Assembly (NCBI GenBank): GCA_016716835.1
Contig: JADJUW010000001.1
Span: forward strand, 1,570,001-1,634,000
DNA from: Myxococcales bacterium
GTDB taxonomy: Bacteria > Myxococcota_A > Polyangia > Haliangiales > Haliangiaceae
Reading direction: 5' to 3'
Length of the DNA stretch: 64,000 bases
Part shown: one piece after another, positions 27,867-36,877 of the stretch
Numbering within the stretch: position 1 is the stretch's first letter
Layout of the letters: each line of letters opens with the position of its first letter
Program-made: the position numbers and the translations under genes
The notes under the pieces: generated by a model
What the model was told of the DNA's origin: nothing
Database searches by the model: none
What the model saw: only the letters and a program-made list of their open reading frames with translations

Positions 27867-28539
27867 TTATGGGATTAAATCGGTGGTGGAGTGACCCCGA
27901 GTCCGGAGGGTGGCGGCGACCATGGCGGAGAAGACAAGTTCGAGGGCGGTTTGGATGTGCGGGCCTTCGAGGATGCCCAGGGCGCGGGCGATGGCTTCCA
28001 TGGTGGCGAGGCCGCCGGCCTTGGGTTCGTGGCGGAGGTGATAGGCGGTCGGTGCGCCGGCGGGCAGCGTGACGCAGCGGACGCCGGCGAGCCACGGTTC
28101 GCGCGCACGCACCTTGGAGGCTTGGCGCCACGAGCCATCGGGCACGATGAGCGTGACGGGGACGTCGCCGTCGACCATCGCTGGGCACAAGCTCGGTGGC
28201 GTCGTCGGCGGGATAGAGCAAGAGCGGACGCGTGGCGCTACTTATGGTTGGCGGCGGCATGGCGGCGGGCGAGTCCGCGCGATGCCCGCGCACGTAAACC
28301 TCGGAGTTGGCGAGACACTCCGTCGCGAGGCGGCCGGTGTTAGTTGGGCGGCGATCTTCGCGGTAGTGTGTCACTAGCAACAGCCGCGTTTGCGTGACCA
28401 GCGGCGGCGACGGGATGAGCGCGCACACACAACCATCGTCGAGCATGCGGCAGCGCACGCAGCGGCGGTCGGCGTTGTCGCGGCGGCTCACGTGGCGCGT
28501 ATAGCACGCCGCCCTGCCCGCGCCGTAAATTCGTGGCAT
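27867..28539 (-). pseudogene. DTW-domain tRNA aminocarboxypropyltransferase-like protein, one frameshift
   Basis: The N-terminal half carries a Cys cluster (DRRCVRCRMLDDGCVCALIP) and RLLLVTHYREDRRPTNTGRL, typical of DTW-domain proteins (TapT/TuaA), which add an aminocarboxypropyl group to uridines of tRNA. Around 28180-28195 the frame must change, by one extra base or two missing, to continue with VDGDVPVTLIVPDGSWRQAS, the motif-bearing half, and end at 27867. The namesake DTW is DGSW here, a Thr-to-Ser change. The ATG at 28539 is nine bases from the divergent isochorismatase start. Confidence 0.75.
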
Positions 28540-28548
28540 AGTGCGAGG

Positions 28549-29115
28549 ATGAAACTTGAACGCTTGGAGCCGTCGCGGTCCGTCCTGCTCGTCATCGACA
28601 TTCAAGAAAAGCTCGCGCCGGCGATGCCGAGCGAGATTACCGCGGCGGTGATCAAGCAAACCCTCACGCTGATCACGGCGAGCGCGCGGCTTGGCATACC
28701 CATCGTCGCCAGCGAGCAATACCCACAGGGCCTTGGCGCCACGGTGCCCGAATTAGCCGCGGCGCTGCGCGACGCCAAGGCGACCATGTTTAGCAAAGTC
28801 GAGTTCTCGGCGGTGCAGGCTCCAGCGTTTGCCGATATTTATCCAACGCTCGGTGCGCGCGACCAATGGATTTGCGCCGGCATGGAGACGCACATCTGCG
28901 TGTGGCAAACCGTGCGCGATTTGCGCGCGCGCGGCCTGCAAACGCATATCGCCAGCGATGCGGTGGCGTCGCGACGCAAAGCCAACTGGCGCACAGGCCT
29001 TGAGCTGGCAAAGAGCGCGGGCGGCGTGGTGGCTGGCACCGAGACCATTTTGTTTGACTGGCTCGGGCGCGCGGGCACCCCGGAGTTCAAAGAGTTGTCG
29101 CGGCTGATTCGTTAG
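28549..29115 (+). CDS. Isochorismatase-family cysteine hydrolase
   Basis: A 188-residue alpha/beta hydrolase of the isochorismatase/nicotinamidase superfamily. The catalytic aspartate is in VLLVIDIQEKLAP, the lysine in MFSKVEFSA, and the nucleophilic cysteine in GMETHICVWQTV. Length matches the short YcaC-like branch. Substrate is not deducible; such enzymes hydrolyse small amides or vinyl ethers. The ATG at 28549 is preceded by GAGG. The stop lies 67 bases before the structured nhaA leader, so the two genes may not share a transcript. Confidence 0.88.
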   Translation: MKLERLEPSRSVLLVIDIQEKLAPAMPSEITAAVIKQTLTLITASARLGIPIVASEQYPQGLGATVPELAAALRDAKATMFSKVEFSAVQAPAFADIYPTLGARDQWICAGMETHICVWQTVRDLRARGLQTHIASDAVASRRKANWRTGLELAKSAGGVVAGTETILFDWLGRAGTPEFKELSRLIR

Positions 29116-29182
29116 GCGCTCGCGTGCTATCGCGAGCGCGCGGTTGCGTCGCCTGCGCGGCTTTGTTAGCGTGATCGTTAAA

Positions 29183-29277
29183 GGGTGCCGATGCGAGTGC
29201 ACGGCAGGAGTTGGATGGTCGGGCCGCCATCCGCGTTTCGCCGCATGGGCGCGACGCAACCAGCTGCCGGAGCACCC
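29183..29277 (+). ncRNA. Structured leader of nhaA, candidate cation-sensing (nhaA-I/Li+-type) riboswitch
   Basis: The 95 bases directly before the nhaA ATG form nested helices. An outer stem pairs GGGTGC (29183-29188) with GCACCC (29272-29277). A second pairs CGGCAG (29202-29207) with CTGCCG (29264-29269). Inside are a GGATGG/CCATCC hairpin (29213-29232) and a GCGT/ACGC stem with inner pairs (29233-29257). The ribosome binding site GGAG (29269-29272) sits exactly at the junction of the two closing stems, five bases before the ATG, so folding would hide it. NhaA genes in other phyla carry Li+/Na+-sensing leaders (nhaA-I and nhaA-II motifs). Assignment to one of these is inference from context and shape. 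Confidence 0.6.
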
Positions 29278-30626
29278 ATGTCGACTTCAAAGCCTACCCC
29301 TCGCGCCCCGCACCCCTCTATAGCGCCGACGCCGCCGGGCGCCTGGAAACCGGGGCGCGCGTTATTGCGACGCGCCGTAGCGCCGATCGACCGCTTTCTC
29401 CAAATCGAGGCGGCCAGCGGCATCTTGTTAATTCTCGCAGCAGCGATCGCCTCAACGATGGCTTAATGGCCATCTTCTTCTTCGTGGTCGGCTTAGAAAT
29501 TCGCCGCGAAATGCATGAGGGCGAGCTGAGCACGGCCAGCCGCGCCGCCTTACCGATTTTCGCGGCACTAGGCGGCGTCCTGCTGCCGGCGATAATCTAC
29601 GCGAGCATAAACTGGGGCCACGAAACCATCCGCGGTTGGGCTGTGCCGATGGCGACCGACATCGCGTTTGCCGTCGGCATTATGACGCTGCTTGGCGCGC
29701 GCGTTGCGCCGGCGCTGCGTATCTTGCTGCTGGCGCTCGCCGTCATTGACGACGTGATCGCCATCGTCGTCATCGCCGTCTTCTACGCGACTGACATCTC
29801 ACAGGCTGGGTTCATAGCGGCGAGCGGCGGCCTGCTGATGATGGTGTTGTTCAAGCGGCTTGGCGTGCGCAATGCGTGGGCCTACGTCGCGCCTGGCGTT
29901 GTCATGTGGGCCGGGTTGTATGTCGGCGGCGTGCATCCAACACTGGCCGGCGTAATCGCCGGTCTGCTCACGCCCGTGACGGCGTGGTACGGCACAGCGG
30001 GCTTTGTCGCTCAGGCCAAGGCATCGGTTGACAGGCTGACGACGTTGCATACCCCAGACTTAGTGGTCCCCGCCGCGGAGGCTAGCGCGCGCGAGGTTGA
30101 GGTAGAAGAAGAACTGGCGGCGCTGACGGTGGCGAGCCGCGAAGCAATTTCGCCCGTAGACCGCCTGACCACCGCGCTGCACGGTTGGGTCGCTTACGGC
30201 ATCATGCCAATCTTTGCGTTGGCAAATGCTGGCGTGCCGCTGGGAAGCGCAACCTTTGACGCCGCCGGCTCACGCGTATTTTGGGGCATTGCGCTGGGGC
30301 TGGCGATTGGCAAGCCGGTCGGCATCATGCTGCTGACGCGCGCGATGGCCGCGACCGGTGTCGTGGCCTTGCCACGTGGTGTGAAGTGGTCGCACGCTGC
30401 CGTTGTTGGCATGGTGGCAGGCGTGGGTTTTACGATGGCGCTGTTTCTTGCGCAGCTCGCGTTTCCCCCCGGGGCCTTGCTCGAAACCGCCAAGCTCGCT
30501 GTGCTGTGCGGCTCGGGCTGCGCCGCGGTGCTGGGCCTTCTCGCGGGGCGCTTGATCTTACCGAGCGCGCTGCCCACAGACGCTGCCGCCACGTCGCTTG
30601 AAGCGGAAACCGCGACCGACGCTTAG
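29278..30626 (+). pseudogene. nhaA: Na+/H+ antiporter NhaA with internal out-of-frame deletion
   Basis: The ATG at 29278 abuts the leader stem. The first part is normal NhaA (PIDRFLQIEAASGILLILAA, AIA), but at about 29448 it joins directly to NDGLMAIFFFVVGLEIRREM in another frame. About 38-45 residues present in other NhaA proteins (end of helix I and the following loop) are missing. The remainder is intact: ATDIAFAVG and LAVIDDVIAIVV carry the catalytic aspartates, and GVHPTLAGVIAGLLTP and the C-terminal helices follow to 30626. An acidic insertion (REVEVEEELAAL) lies in the middle loop. As written the first frame ends at 29466, so only a truncated antiporter could be made, unless the deletion is an assembly fault. 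Confidence 0.85.
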
Positions 30627-30780
30627 GGACGCGGGGCGCCGTTTGTAAGCGTGACGCGCGCGGCGTTGTTTTTCCCTTTGCGAATCAATTTGTTACGACG
30701 GCGTCACTGACACCGCGACAAGCCCGCTATAGGAGATCCCTCCCTCTTCCCGCTCCATCACAATGTGGGCGGAGGTATTC

Positions 30781-32352
30781 ATGGGGATTAGCAATCAATT
30801 TGCAGCAGCGACCGAAGTGGACGGACAGGCCGTCAGTGCCCGGCCAGGGCATGCCCGCGCGGAGTCGACGATGCGCTTAGCGCAAACCACCACCGCGCGG
30901 GTGGCTGGGTTTCGCAACACCAACACCGGGCAATACATACCGCTACACCTGCGCAACCGCCTGGTGCTCGGGTCGCAACCGAGCTGCGATATCACCTTAA
31001 GCGATCCATACGTATCCAAGCTTCATTGCGTCATCGAGCGCGTCGGCGAACGCTGGTTTATTCGCGATCGGGAATCCGCCAACGGCACGTTCGTCAACGG
31101 CTATCGCGTCGAGGGCGCCGAGCTCCGCGTCGGCACACTGGTTGGCCTGGGCACGACTCGCTTGGTCGCGCTCGCGGATGACTCCGCCAGCGGCGCGCCT
31201 GCGGTGGCGGGGCTGATAGGCCAAAGCGAATCATTTCGCCGCAGCGTCGCCACGGCGCTGAAGATCGCCGGCAGCAGCTGCAACGTGCTGCTCATCGGCG
31301 AGACCGGCACGGGCAAAGAGCTCTTTGCCAAGATGATCCACGATGCCTCGCCGCGCGCCGCCGGGCCGTTTGTGGCGGTGAATTGTGGCGCGATTCCCAG
31401 CGAGCTCATTGCGTCGGAATTGTTTGGCCACCAGAAGGGCAGCTTCACCGGCGCCAGTGCCGACCGCAGCGGCTACTTCGAATGCGCCCACCAGGGCACG
31501 CTCTTTCTCGACGAACTCGGCGAATTGCCCCTGCTGCAACAACCCGCCTTGCTGCGTGCGCTCGAAACCGGCGTCATTCGCAAAGTGGGCGCGGCGCACG
31601 ACATGGCCGTGAACGTGCGCGTCGTCGCCGCGACGAATCGGTTAAACCTAGGCCGCGACGCAGAGAGCCGCGTCCGCATGGATCTCTACCATCGCCTCGC
31701 GACGGTCACCATCAACTTACCACCCCTGCGGCAACGCCCGGAAGACATCATGGTGCTGGTGGAATATTACTTATCGCAACTGCGCGGCGAGTTTGGCGAG
31801 CGCGGCGTCAGCGCGGCCGCGCGCGACGAGCTGCTGCGCTATACGTGGCCCGGCAACGTGCGCGAGCTGCGGCATGCGGTCACTCGCGCCGTCAACTTGG
31901 GTGGCGAGGTGTTGCTTCCGAGCGACTTTTTCGAACCATCTGCGCCGCCGCAGACGGCCTTGCTCGTGCCGCAACAAGTCGAGCTGAGGCCCTATTATCC
32001 ACCCATGCGCCGGCGCGCGCCTCGCATTGCGGATGCCACCGCCGTCCCTCATAGGCCCGCCTTCGACACCTCCGATGAGCAGCTCGCGCCGACAGCTACC
32101 GCGACACCGGACGACGGCTATGTGGAGATAGATCCGCGCGATGTCGAGTATCTCGGCCAGCACGGCGAGGTGCGGCGCTTGCAAGCGCAAAGCTATGCCG
32201 CGTATCAGCAGCAGCTGCGCGATCGCATGATCGCTGCGCTTGAGGCCAATACGTCCTTGCGCGGCGCCGCGCGCCTGATGGGCATGCCAAAATCGACGTT
32301 TATCAGCCGTGCGCGCCAGCTCGGCATCCTCGCGCCGCAGCTTAAGCGATAG
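30781..32352 (+). CDS. Sigma-54-dependent activator with N-terminal FHA domain
   Basis: A 523-residue regulator. The start at 30781 has GGAGG at a good distance; an in-frame ATG at 30763 lies before it. The FHA domain (residues ~50-120: LVLGSQPSCDITLSDPYVSK, LHCVIER, ESANGTFVNG) should read phosphothreonine. The AAA+ domain has Walker A GETGTGKE, SELFGHQKGSFTGA, Walker B GTLFLDELGEL and WPGNVREL. After a low-complexity linker a Fis-type helix-turn-helix (LRGAARLMGMPKSTFISRAR) closes the protein. FHA-type bEBPs paired with Ser/Thr kinases are a hallmark of Myxococcota. No target promoter is visible beside it. Confidence 0.95.
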   Translation: MGISNQFAAATEVDGQAVSARPGHARAESTMRLAQTTTARVAGFRNTNTGQYIPLHLRNRLVLGSQPSCDITLSDPYVSKLHCVIERVGERWFIRDRESANGTFVNGYRVEGAELRVGTLVGLGTTRLVALADDSASGAPAVAGLIGQSESFRRSVATALKIAGSSCNVLLIGETGTGKELFAKMIHDASPRAAGPFVAVNCGAIPSELIASELFGHQKGSFTGASADRSGYFECAHQGTLFLDELGELPLLQQPALLRALETGVIRKVGAAHDMAVNVRVVAATNRLNLGRDAESRVRMDLYHRLATVTINLPPLRQRPEDIMVLVEYYLSQLRGEFGERGVSAAARDELLRYTWPGNVRELRHAVTRAVNLGGEVLLPSDFFEPSAPPQTALLVPQQVELRPYYPPMRRRAPRIADATAVPHRPAFDTSDEQLAPTATATPDDGYVEIDPRDVEYLGQHGEVRRLQAQSYAAYQQQLRDRMIAALEANTSLRGAARLMGMPKSTFISRARQLGILAPQLKR

Positions 32353-32362
32353 CCGGCGCGAG

Positions 32363-33070
32363 CTACACGCGCTGGCAGCACGCGATATAAAAACCGGCGA
32401 GCTCGCGCGCGATGGGAAGATCGGCGCAGCGGCCTTCGACCTCGCGCAGCCATCCCCCCACCAGCGGCAGCCGCATCGCGCTGGCTGCCGGCGTAAAAAT
32501 TCGCACGCCGCGCGACGTGACCCATTGCAACGAGGGTGGGAGGTAGGCCGCAATTTCCTGCGGCGTATCATAGCGGGTATACACCGCCTCATCGTCGACG
32601 CGCTGCGAGATGGCGGTCGCGGGCTTAAGCCGCTTTACCAGCCAACGCAGCGAGTGTTTATTATAGAACTCGGCGAGCACCCACCCGCCCGGTCGCACCA
32701 CCCGCGCACACTCCGCGAGCGCACGCTCAATATCTTGCACATGCGCCAAGACCTTAAACGCGCACACGACGTCGAAGCTCTGATCCGCAAATGGCAGCGC
32801 GGTCGCATTGCCCTCACGCACCTCAAGTCCGCGCGCCCTGGCCTTGGCGAGCATCCCAGGCGATAGATCGACGCCGACCGCCGTCGCCGCAAAGGCGCCG
32901 ATGCGGCCGAGCAACAGCCCCGTGCCGCAACCGACCTCGAGCACGTCGCGCCCAGTGCCGTAGCGCGCGACGAGCTCCACCTCGAGGTCGTCGAGCATGC
33001 GGTGGTAGGCACCGCTGCGCTCGCTTTCGTACCCCGCGGCAAATTCGTCGTAGTAGCTGCGATTATCCAT
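32363..33070 (-). CDS. Class I SAM-dependent methyltransferase
   Basis: A 235-residue protein with the Rossmann methyltransferase motifs: VLEVGCGTGLLLGRIGAFA (motif I), VGVDLSPGMLAKARARGL (II), ATALPFADQSFDVVCAFKVL (post-I/II) and VRPGGWVLAEFYNKHSLRWL (III). It resembles UbiE/BioC-like enzymes of the methyltransf_11 family. The substrate is unknown. It lies 39 bases downstream of the end of the SPFH gene on the same strand and tail-to-tail with the FHA activator. Confidence 0.85.
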   Translation of the reverse strand: MDNRSYYDEFAAGYESERSGAYHRMLDDLEVELVARYGTGRDVLEVGCGTGLLLGRIGAFAATAVGVDLSPGMLAKARARGLEVREGNATALPFADQSFDVVCAFKVLAHVQDIERALAECARVVRPGGWVLAEFYNKHSLRWLVKRLKPATAISQRVDDEAVYTRYDTPQEIAAYLPPSLQWVTSRGVRIFTPAASAMRLPLVGGWLREVEGRCADLPIARELAGFYIACCQRV

Positions 33071-33109
33071 GTGGCAACGCCGGGTCGCGCGTCGCGCAAC
33101 AACGTGACG

Positions 33110-34166
33110 CTATAAGCGCGCGAGCAGGTCTTTCTTTTGGCTTCGAATTCCGCCTCGCTGAGAATCCCCGCGGCCTTGAGCTCGCCGAGTTGCTTCAGCA
33201 ACGCCATGATTTGATCTTTTGATTCGCCGGCGGCCTCGGCCGCCGCGGCGGTGCGGCGCCAGGCTTGGCGACGTTGGATTGGTTCATCATGCCCGCCATC
33301 TGGCCGGCCATGGCAAAGCCCATGCCGATGCCGGCGCCGTCGAGCGCGCCGCCACCGCCGCCCTGCTTCATGCCCTCGGCAGCGCCCATCATCATTTCGG
33401 CCTGCGCCAACTGTTGATAACCGGCCATGCCGCCGCTCATATTGATGTACGCGGCGCGTTCGACCAGCTTGTCGAGGCGCACCTTGTCTTCTTGATCGAG
33501 CGAAATGGTGAAATCGCCAAAACGGATGATCTCGACGCCATAAGCATCGATGTCAGGCCGCACCGAGCCGAGTACGAATTGCTCGATTTCCTTGGTATAG
33601 GCGCCCGAAGACACCTTGAGCAGGGGCCAGCTCTCCTTGACGATCAGCTCGGCAATGTGGTCCTTCATGGACTTCTGGACTTGGCTCTTAAACCAGCCGA
33701 TGAAGGCTTCATTTTCGGCCATGCGTTGGCCGACCAGGCCGATCAAAAATTTCGCCGGGTCGATGACCTTGGCCGAGAACTCGCCATGAACCATGAGGCG
33801 GACGCGCAATTGCGTCTGCGGATCTTGGATGTCGCCAATGCTGGTGCCGAATTTAATTTCGGGGTGTTCGCGCGTATTGACGAAATACACCTCGGCAATA
33901 AAGACGTTGCCGCCGGTGAACGAATCGATAAAATTGCTCAGGAAAGGAATATTTGACGTTTCGAGCGTGTGACGCCCAGGCCCTAAGCTGCCTTCGAGCT
34001 TGCCATCCTTGAAAAACAGCGCCATTTCGTCGCTGTCGACGGTGAGCTGCGACTTCATTGGGATGGTTTGATCGGGGTGCTTGTAGACCCAGAAATGTTT
34101 CGCGCCATCTGGCCGCGCGATCGCTAGTTCTTTGACCCCGCCCTTAATAAAATCCATGATGCCCAT
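33110..34166 (-). pseudogene. SPFH-domain (YdjI-type virion-core-like) protein, two frameshifts near the C-terminus
   Basis: The SPFH part is intact: MGIMDFIKGGVKELAIARPD, TVDSDEMALFFKDGKLEGSL, IGDIQDPQTQLRVRLMVHGE and the coiled region QEDKVRLDKLVERAAYINMS, then a Gly/Met-rich stretch. Near 33235-33252 and again at 33131-33138 one base is missing in each. Correcting both gives the normal end, a SHOCT-like helix (ALLKQLGELKAAGILSEAEF, EAK, DLLARL) and a stop at 33110. Without repair the first frame ends at 33195. These proteins associate with membranes and, in Bacillus, work with PspA in envelope stress. The ATG at 34166 has GGAG six bases upstream. Confidence 0.8.
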
Positions 34167-34226
34167 GAGTGTCTCCTTGCCCCGGCAGGCTATCACACAA
34201 CGCCGCCTTGGGGTATTAGCTACCGG

Positions 34227-35297
34227 GTGACGATCGGCGGGCAACCAGAGGCCACGGCGGGGGGGAAGCGCCCGCGCGCGCTCGCCATTTTGGCAGGGCT
34301 CATCGCGGCACACGCCGTCGTTCTGCTGGTCGGCCACGTGGCGTTTCCGGCAAAGGCAGGCCGCGTCGGGCAGCGCAAGATTGGCCTAGTCTTTGACGTC
34401 GGCGGCAAGGATGACAAATCGTTCAATGAATCCGCTTGGCGTGGCGTGATGCGCGCCGAAGCCGAGCTCGGGGTGTTTGTCCAGACCATCGAACCCGGCG
34501 ATGGCAGCGATCGCGAAACCGCCTTGCGGCAATTTGCGGCGGCCGGCTTTGATTTGGTGATCGGCGTCGGCTTTATCTTTAGCAGCGATTTGGAGCGGCT
34601 CGCGGCGCAGTATCCGCGGATCCAGTTCGCGGGGGTCGACTTTTCACCTAGCGACGCAGCGGCGCCCCTACCTAATTTGCTAGGCCTGACGTTTCGCGAA
34701 CAAGACGGCAGCTTTTTGGTCGGCGTCGCCGCGGGACTCGCCAGCAAGACCCGCGTCGTCGGCTTTGTCGGCGGCATGCGCATCCCGCTCATCCGAAAAT
34801 TCGAGGCTGGGTTTGCCGCGGGCGTGCACCACGTCTGCCCTACGTGTCGGGTGCTATCGGCGTATGCGGGCGCTGAACCCAAGGCATTTGCCGATCCAGC
34901 CACCGGCTATGAGTTGGCGCTCGCGCAACTCGATCGCGACGCCGACGTCATTTTTCACGCATCTGGCAAAACGGGAGATGGCGTGCTCGCTGCGGTCAAG
35001 GAACGGCAGGCACTTGGCATTGGCGTCGACTCCGACCAGTACGAGCTGGCGCCGTGTTGCGTGCTCACCAGCATGATCAAGCGCATCGACGAGGCGGTAT
35101 TTACGCTGGTGGCACAGGGTAAGGCCGGCGTGCTGCAGACCGGCATGCGCGAGTTGGGCCTCGCCGAAAATGGCGTCGGGTTGGTCATGGATTCGCGCAA
35201 TTTGGCAACGCTGACGCCGCCGATGCGCGCGCAAATCGAGTCGCTACGCGCCGCCATCGAGCGCGGCGATATCATCGTTCCAACGGAGCCACGTTGA
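34227..35297 (+). CDS. BMP-family substrate-binding protein of a nucleoside-type ABC importer
   Basis: A 356-residue protein from a GTG at 34227. A transmembrane anchor (LAGLIAAHAVVLLVGHVAF) without a lipobox cysteine is followed by the BMP domain: KIGLVFDVGGKDDKSFNESA, VIGVGFIFSSDLERLAAQYP, VGFVGGMRIPLIRKFEAGFA and a ligand-loop DVIFHASGKTGDGVLAAVKE. BMP proteins (PnrA, NupN) bind nucleosides such as guanosine or inosine. It is the first of four tightly coupled genes; the stop overlaps the next ATG by one base (TGATG). Confidence 0.92.
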   Translation: MTIGGQPEATAGGKRPRALAILAGLIAAHAVVLLVGHVAFPAKAGRVGQRKIGLVFDVGGKDDKSFNESAWRGVMRAEAELGVFVQTIEPGDGSDRETALRQFAAAGFDLVIGVGFIFSSDLERLAAQYPRIQFAGVDFSPSDAAAPLPNLLGLTFREQDGSFLVGVAAGLASKTRVVGFVGGMRIPLIRKFEAGFAAGVHHVCPTCRVLSAYAGAEPKAFADPATGYELALAQLDRDADVIFHASGKTGDGVLAAVKERQALGIGVDSDQYELAPCCVLTSMIKRIDEAVFTLVAQGKAGVLQTGMRELGLAENGVGLVMDSRNLATLTPPMRAQIESLRAAIERGDIIVPTEPR

Positions 35298-36877
35298 TGC
35301 CCGCGCCCACCAACGCCGATGCTACGCCGGCTTTGCGCGCCGTCGTCAGCAAGTCATATGGCGCGCACGTTGCGCTTGCCGACGCGACGCTCACCGTGCC
35401 TCGTGGCGGCATTTGCGCCCTGGTCGGCGAAAACGGCGCGGGCAAGAGCACGCTGTGCCACATCGCCGCCGGCACCTTGCCCGCGACGGCGGGACACCTC
35501 GAAATTGGCGGTGCCCGCTACGACGCCGCGACGTACGGCATTGCGCAGGCCTCAGCTCACGGCGTTGCCGTGGTCGCGCAGCACGGCTCGCTCATTGCTG
35601 GCCTGTCGCTCGTGGAACACGCGCTCATGACGCCACGTAAGCTGCCATGGCATCGGCGCCTGGGGTCAGATGCGAAGCGGCGCCTTCGCCGCGAGCTTGA
35701 CCAAGTCCGCGACGCCAGTGGGCTCGCATGCGCGGTCGACGTGCCATGCGGGGCACTCGCGCTTGGCGAGCGGCAACGCGCCGAGATCGTGCTCGCGCTT
35801 TGGCGCGGCGCCACGTTGCTCTTGTTAGATGAACCCACCGCGCTGCTTTCGCCGCTGGAAACCGATGCCTTGTTTGCCAAGCTGCGCGGGCTCGCAGCTA
35901 CCACGTCCATCGTGCTGGTGACCCACCGCCTCAGCGAGGTCGCCGACGTCGCCGATACCGTGACCGTATTGCGCAAGGGCCGCACCGTCGCGACGTACGC
36001 AGGGGAGGACGTGCGCGACACTCAGCGCATCACTCACGCGATGATGGGGGATATCCTCGGCGCGGGCTCGCCGCCGCCGCCACCTGCGGCGCGCGACGTC
36101 GCGCTCGAAATTGACGGCCTAGCGGTAGGACCGTGGCATCGTCACGCCGCTGCGCATGGTGGCCTAAGTCTAAAGATGGTGCGCGGCGAAGTCGTCGGGA
36201 TCGCGGGCGTTGAGGGCAACGGACAGCAAGAGTTGCTCGACATGCTCGCCGGCACCGCGCCGACGAAATGGGTTCATCAGGCAAACGCGCGGGCGTTTGC
36301 GCTCGCCGCGCCATCGCAGGAACGGCGTGACCTTGCGGCGCTCTCACCGCGCGCGCGTCGGCAGGCGGGCCTTGTGGTTATTAGCGGCGACCGCCACCGC
36401 GATGGGGTGATCGAGGGGTGGTCGCTGCCGCAAAACGCGATGATTGGCCGCTACGACCTGTTTGTCGGTCACGCCTTGCCGCGCGCCGCGGCGGCACGGG
36501 AGGCCACGCGTATCGTCGCCGAGGCCGACGTCACGCCGGCTGACGCCCTCACGCTCGGCGCGCTGTCGGGGGGCAATCAACAAAAATTCTACATGGGCCG
36601 AGAGCTGGGGGTGCCGCGGTTAACGGCGGTTGTCTGCGCCCACCCCACGCGCGGCGTCGACTTGCGCGCAGCGGCGCTGATATGGCGACACCTTTACGCG
36701 CTTGCCGAGCGTGGCGTTGCCATCGCCATTATTTCAGCCGACGTCGACGAGCTGCTGTCGCGTTGCCATCGCCTCGTCGTGCTCGAGCGCGGGCGCCTGC
36801 TACAGGCCTCGGGAGCCTCCAAACAGAGGCTCGGCGAGCTCATGACCACAGGCAGTGAGGCGGTCCGTCATGGCTGA
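35297..36877 (+). CDS. ABC importer ATPase with two nucleotide-binding domains
   Basis: A 526-residue double ATPase of the nucleoside/sugar (NupO, RbsA-like) type. The first domain has Walker A VGENGAGKST, the signature-like LALGERQRAEIVLALWR and Walker B LLLLDEPTALLSP. The second has the degenerate Walker A GIAGVEGNGQQELL typical of the family, the signature LSGGNQQKFYMGREL and CAHPTRGVDLRA. It couples ATP hydrolysis to the two permeases downstream. The GEGR-like residues around the first signature are slightly divergent. Confidence 0.95.
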   Translation: MPAPTNADATPALRAVVSKSYGAHVALADATLTVPRGGICALVGENGAGKSTLCHIAAGTLPATAGHLEIGGARYDAATYGIAQASAHGVAVVAQHGSLIAGLSLVEHALMTPRKLPWHRRLGSDAKRRLRRELDQVRDASGLACAVDVPCGALALGERQRAEIVLALWRGATLLLLDEPTALLSPLETDALFAKLRGLAATTSIVLVTHRLSEVADVADTVTVLRKGRTVATYAGEDVRDTQRITHAMMGDILGAGSPPPPPAARDVALEIDGLAVGPWHRHAAAHGGLSLKMVRGEVVGIAGVEGNGQQELLDMLAGTAPTKWVHQANARAFALAAPSQERRDLAALSPRARRQAGLVVISGDRHRDGVIEGWSLPQNAMIGRYDLFVGHALPRAAAAREATRIVAEADVTPADALTLGALSGGNQQKFYMGRELGVPRLTAVVCAHPTRGVDLRAAALIWRHLYALAERGVAIAIISADVDELLSRCHRLVVLERGRLLQASGASKQRLGELMTTGSEAVRHG

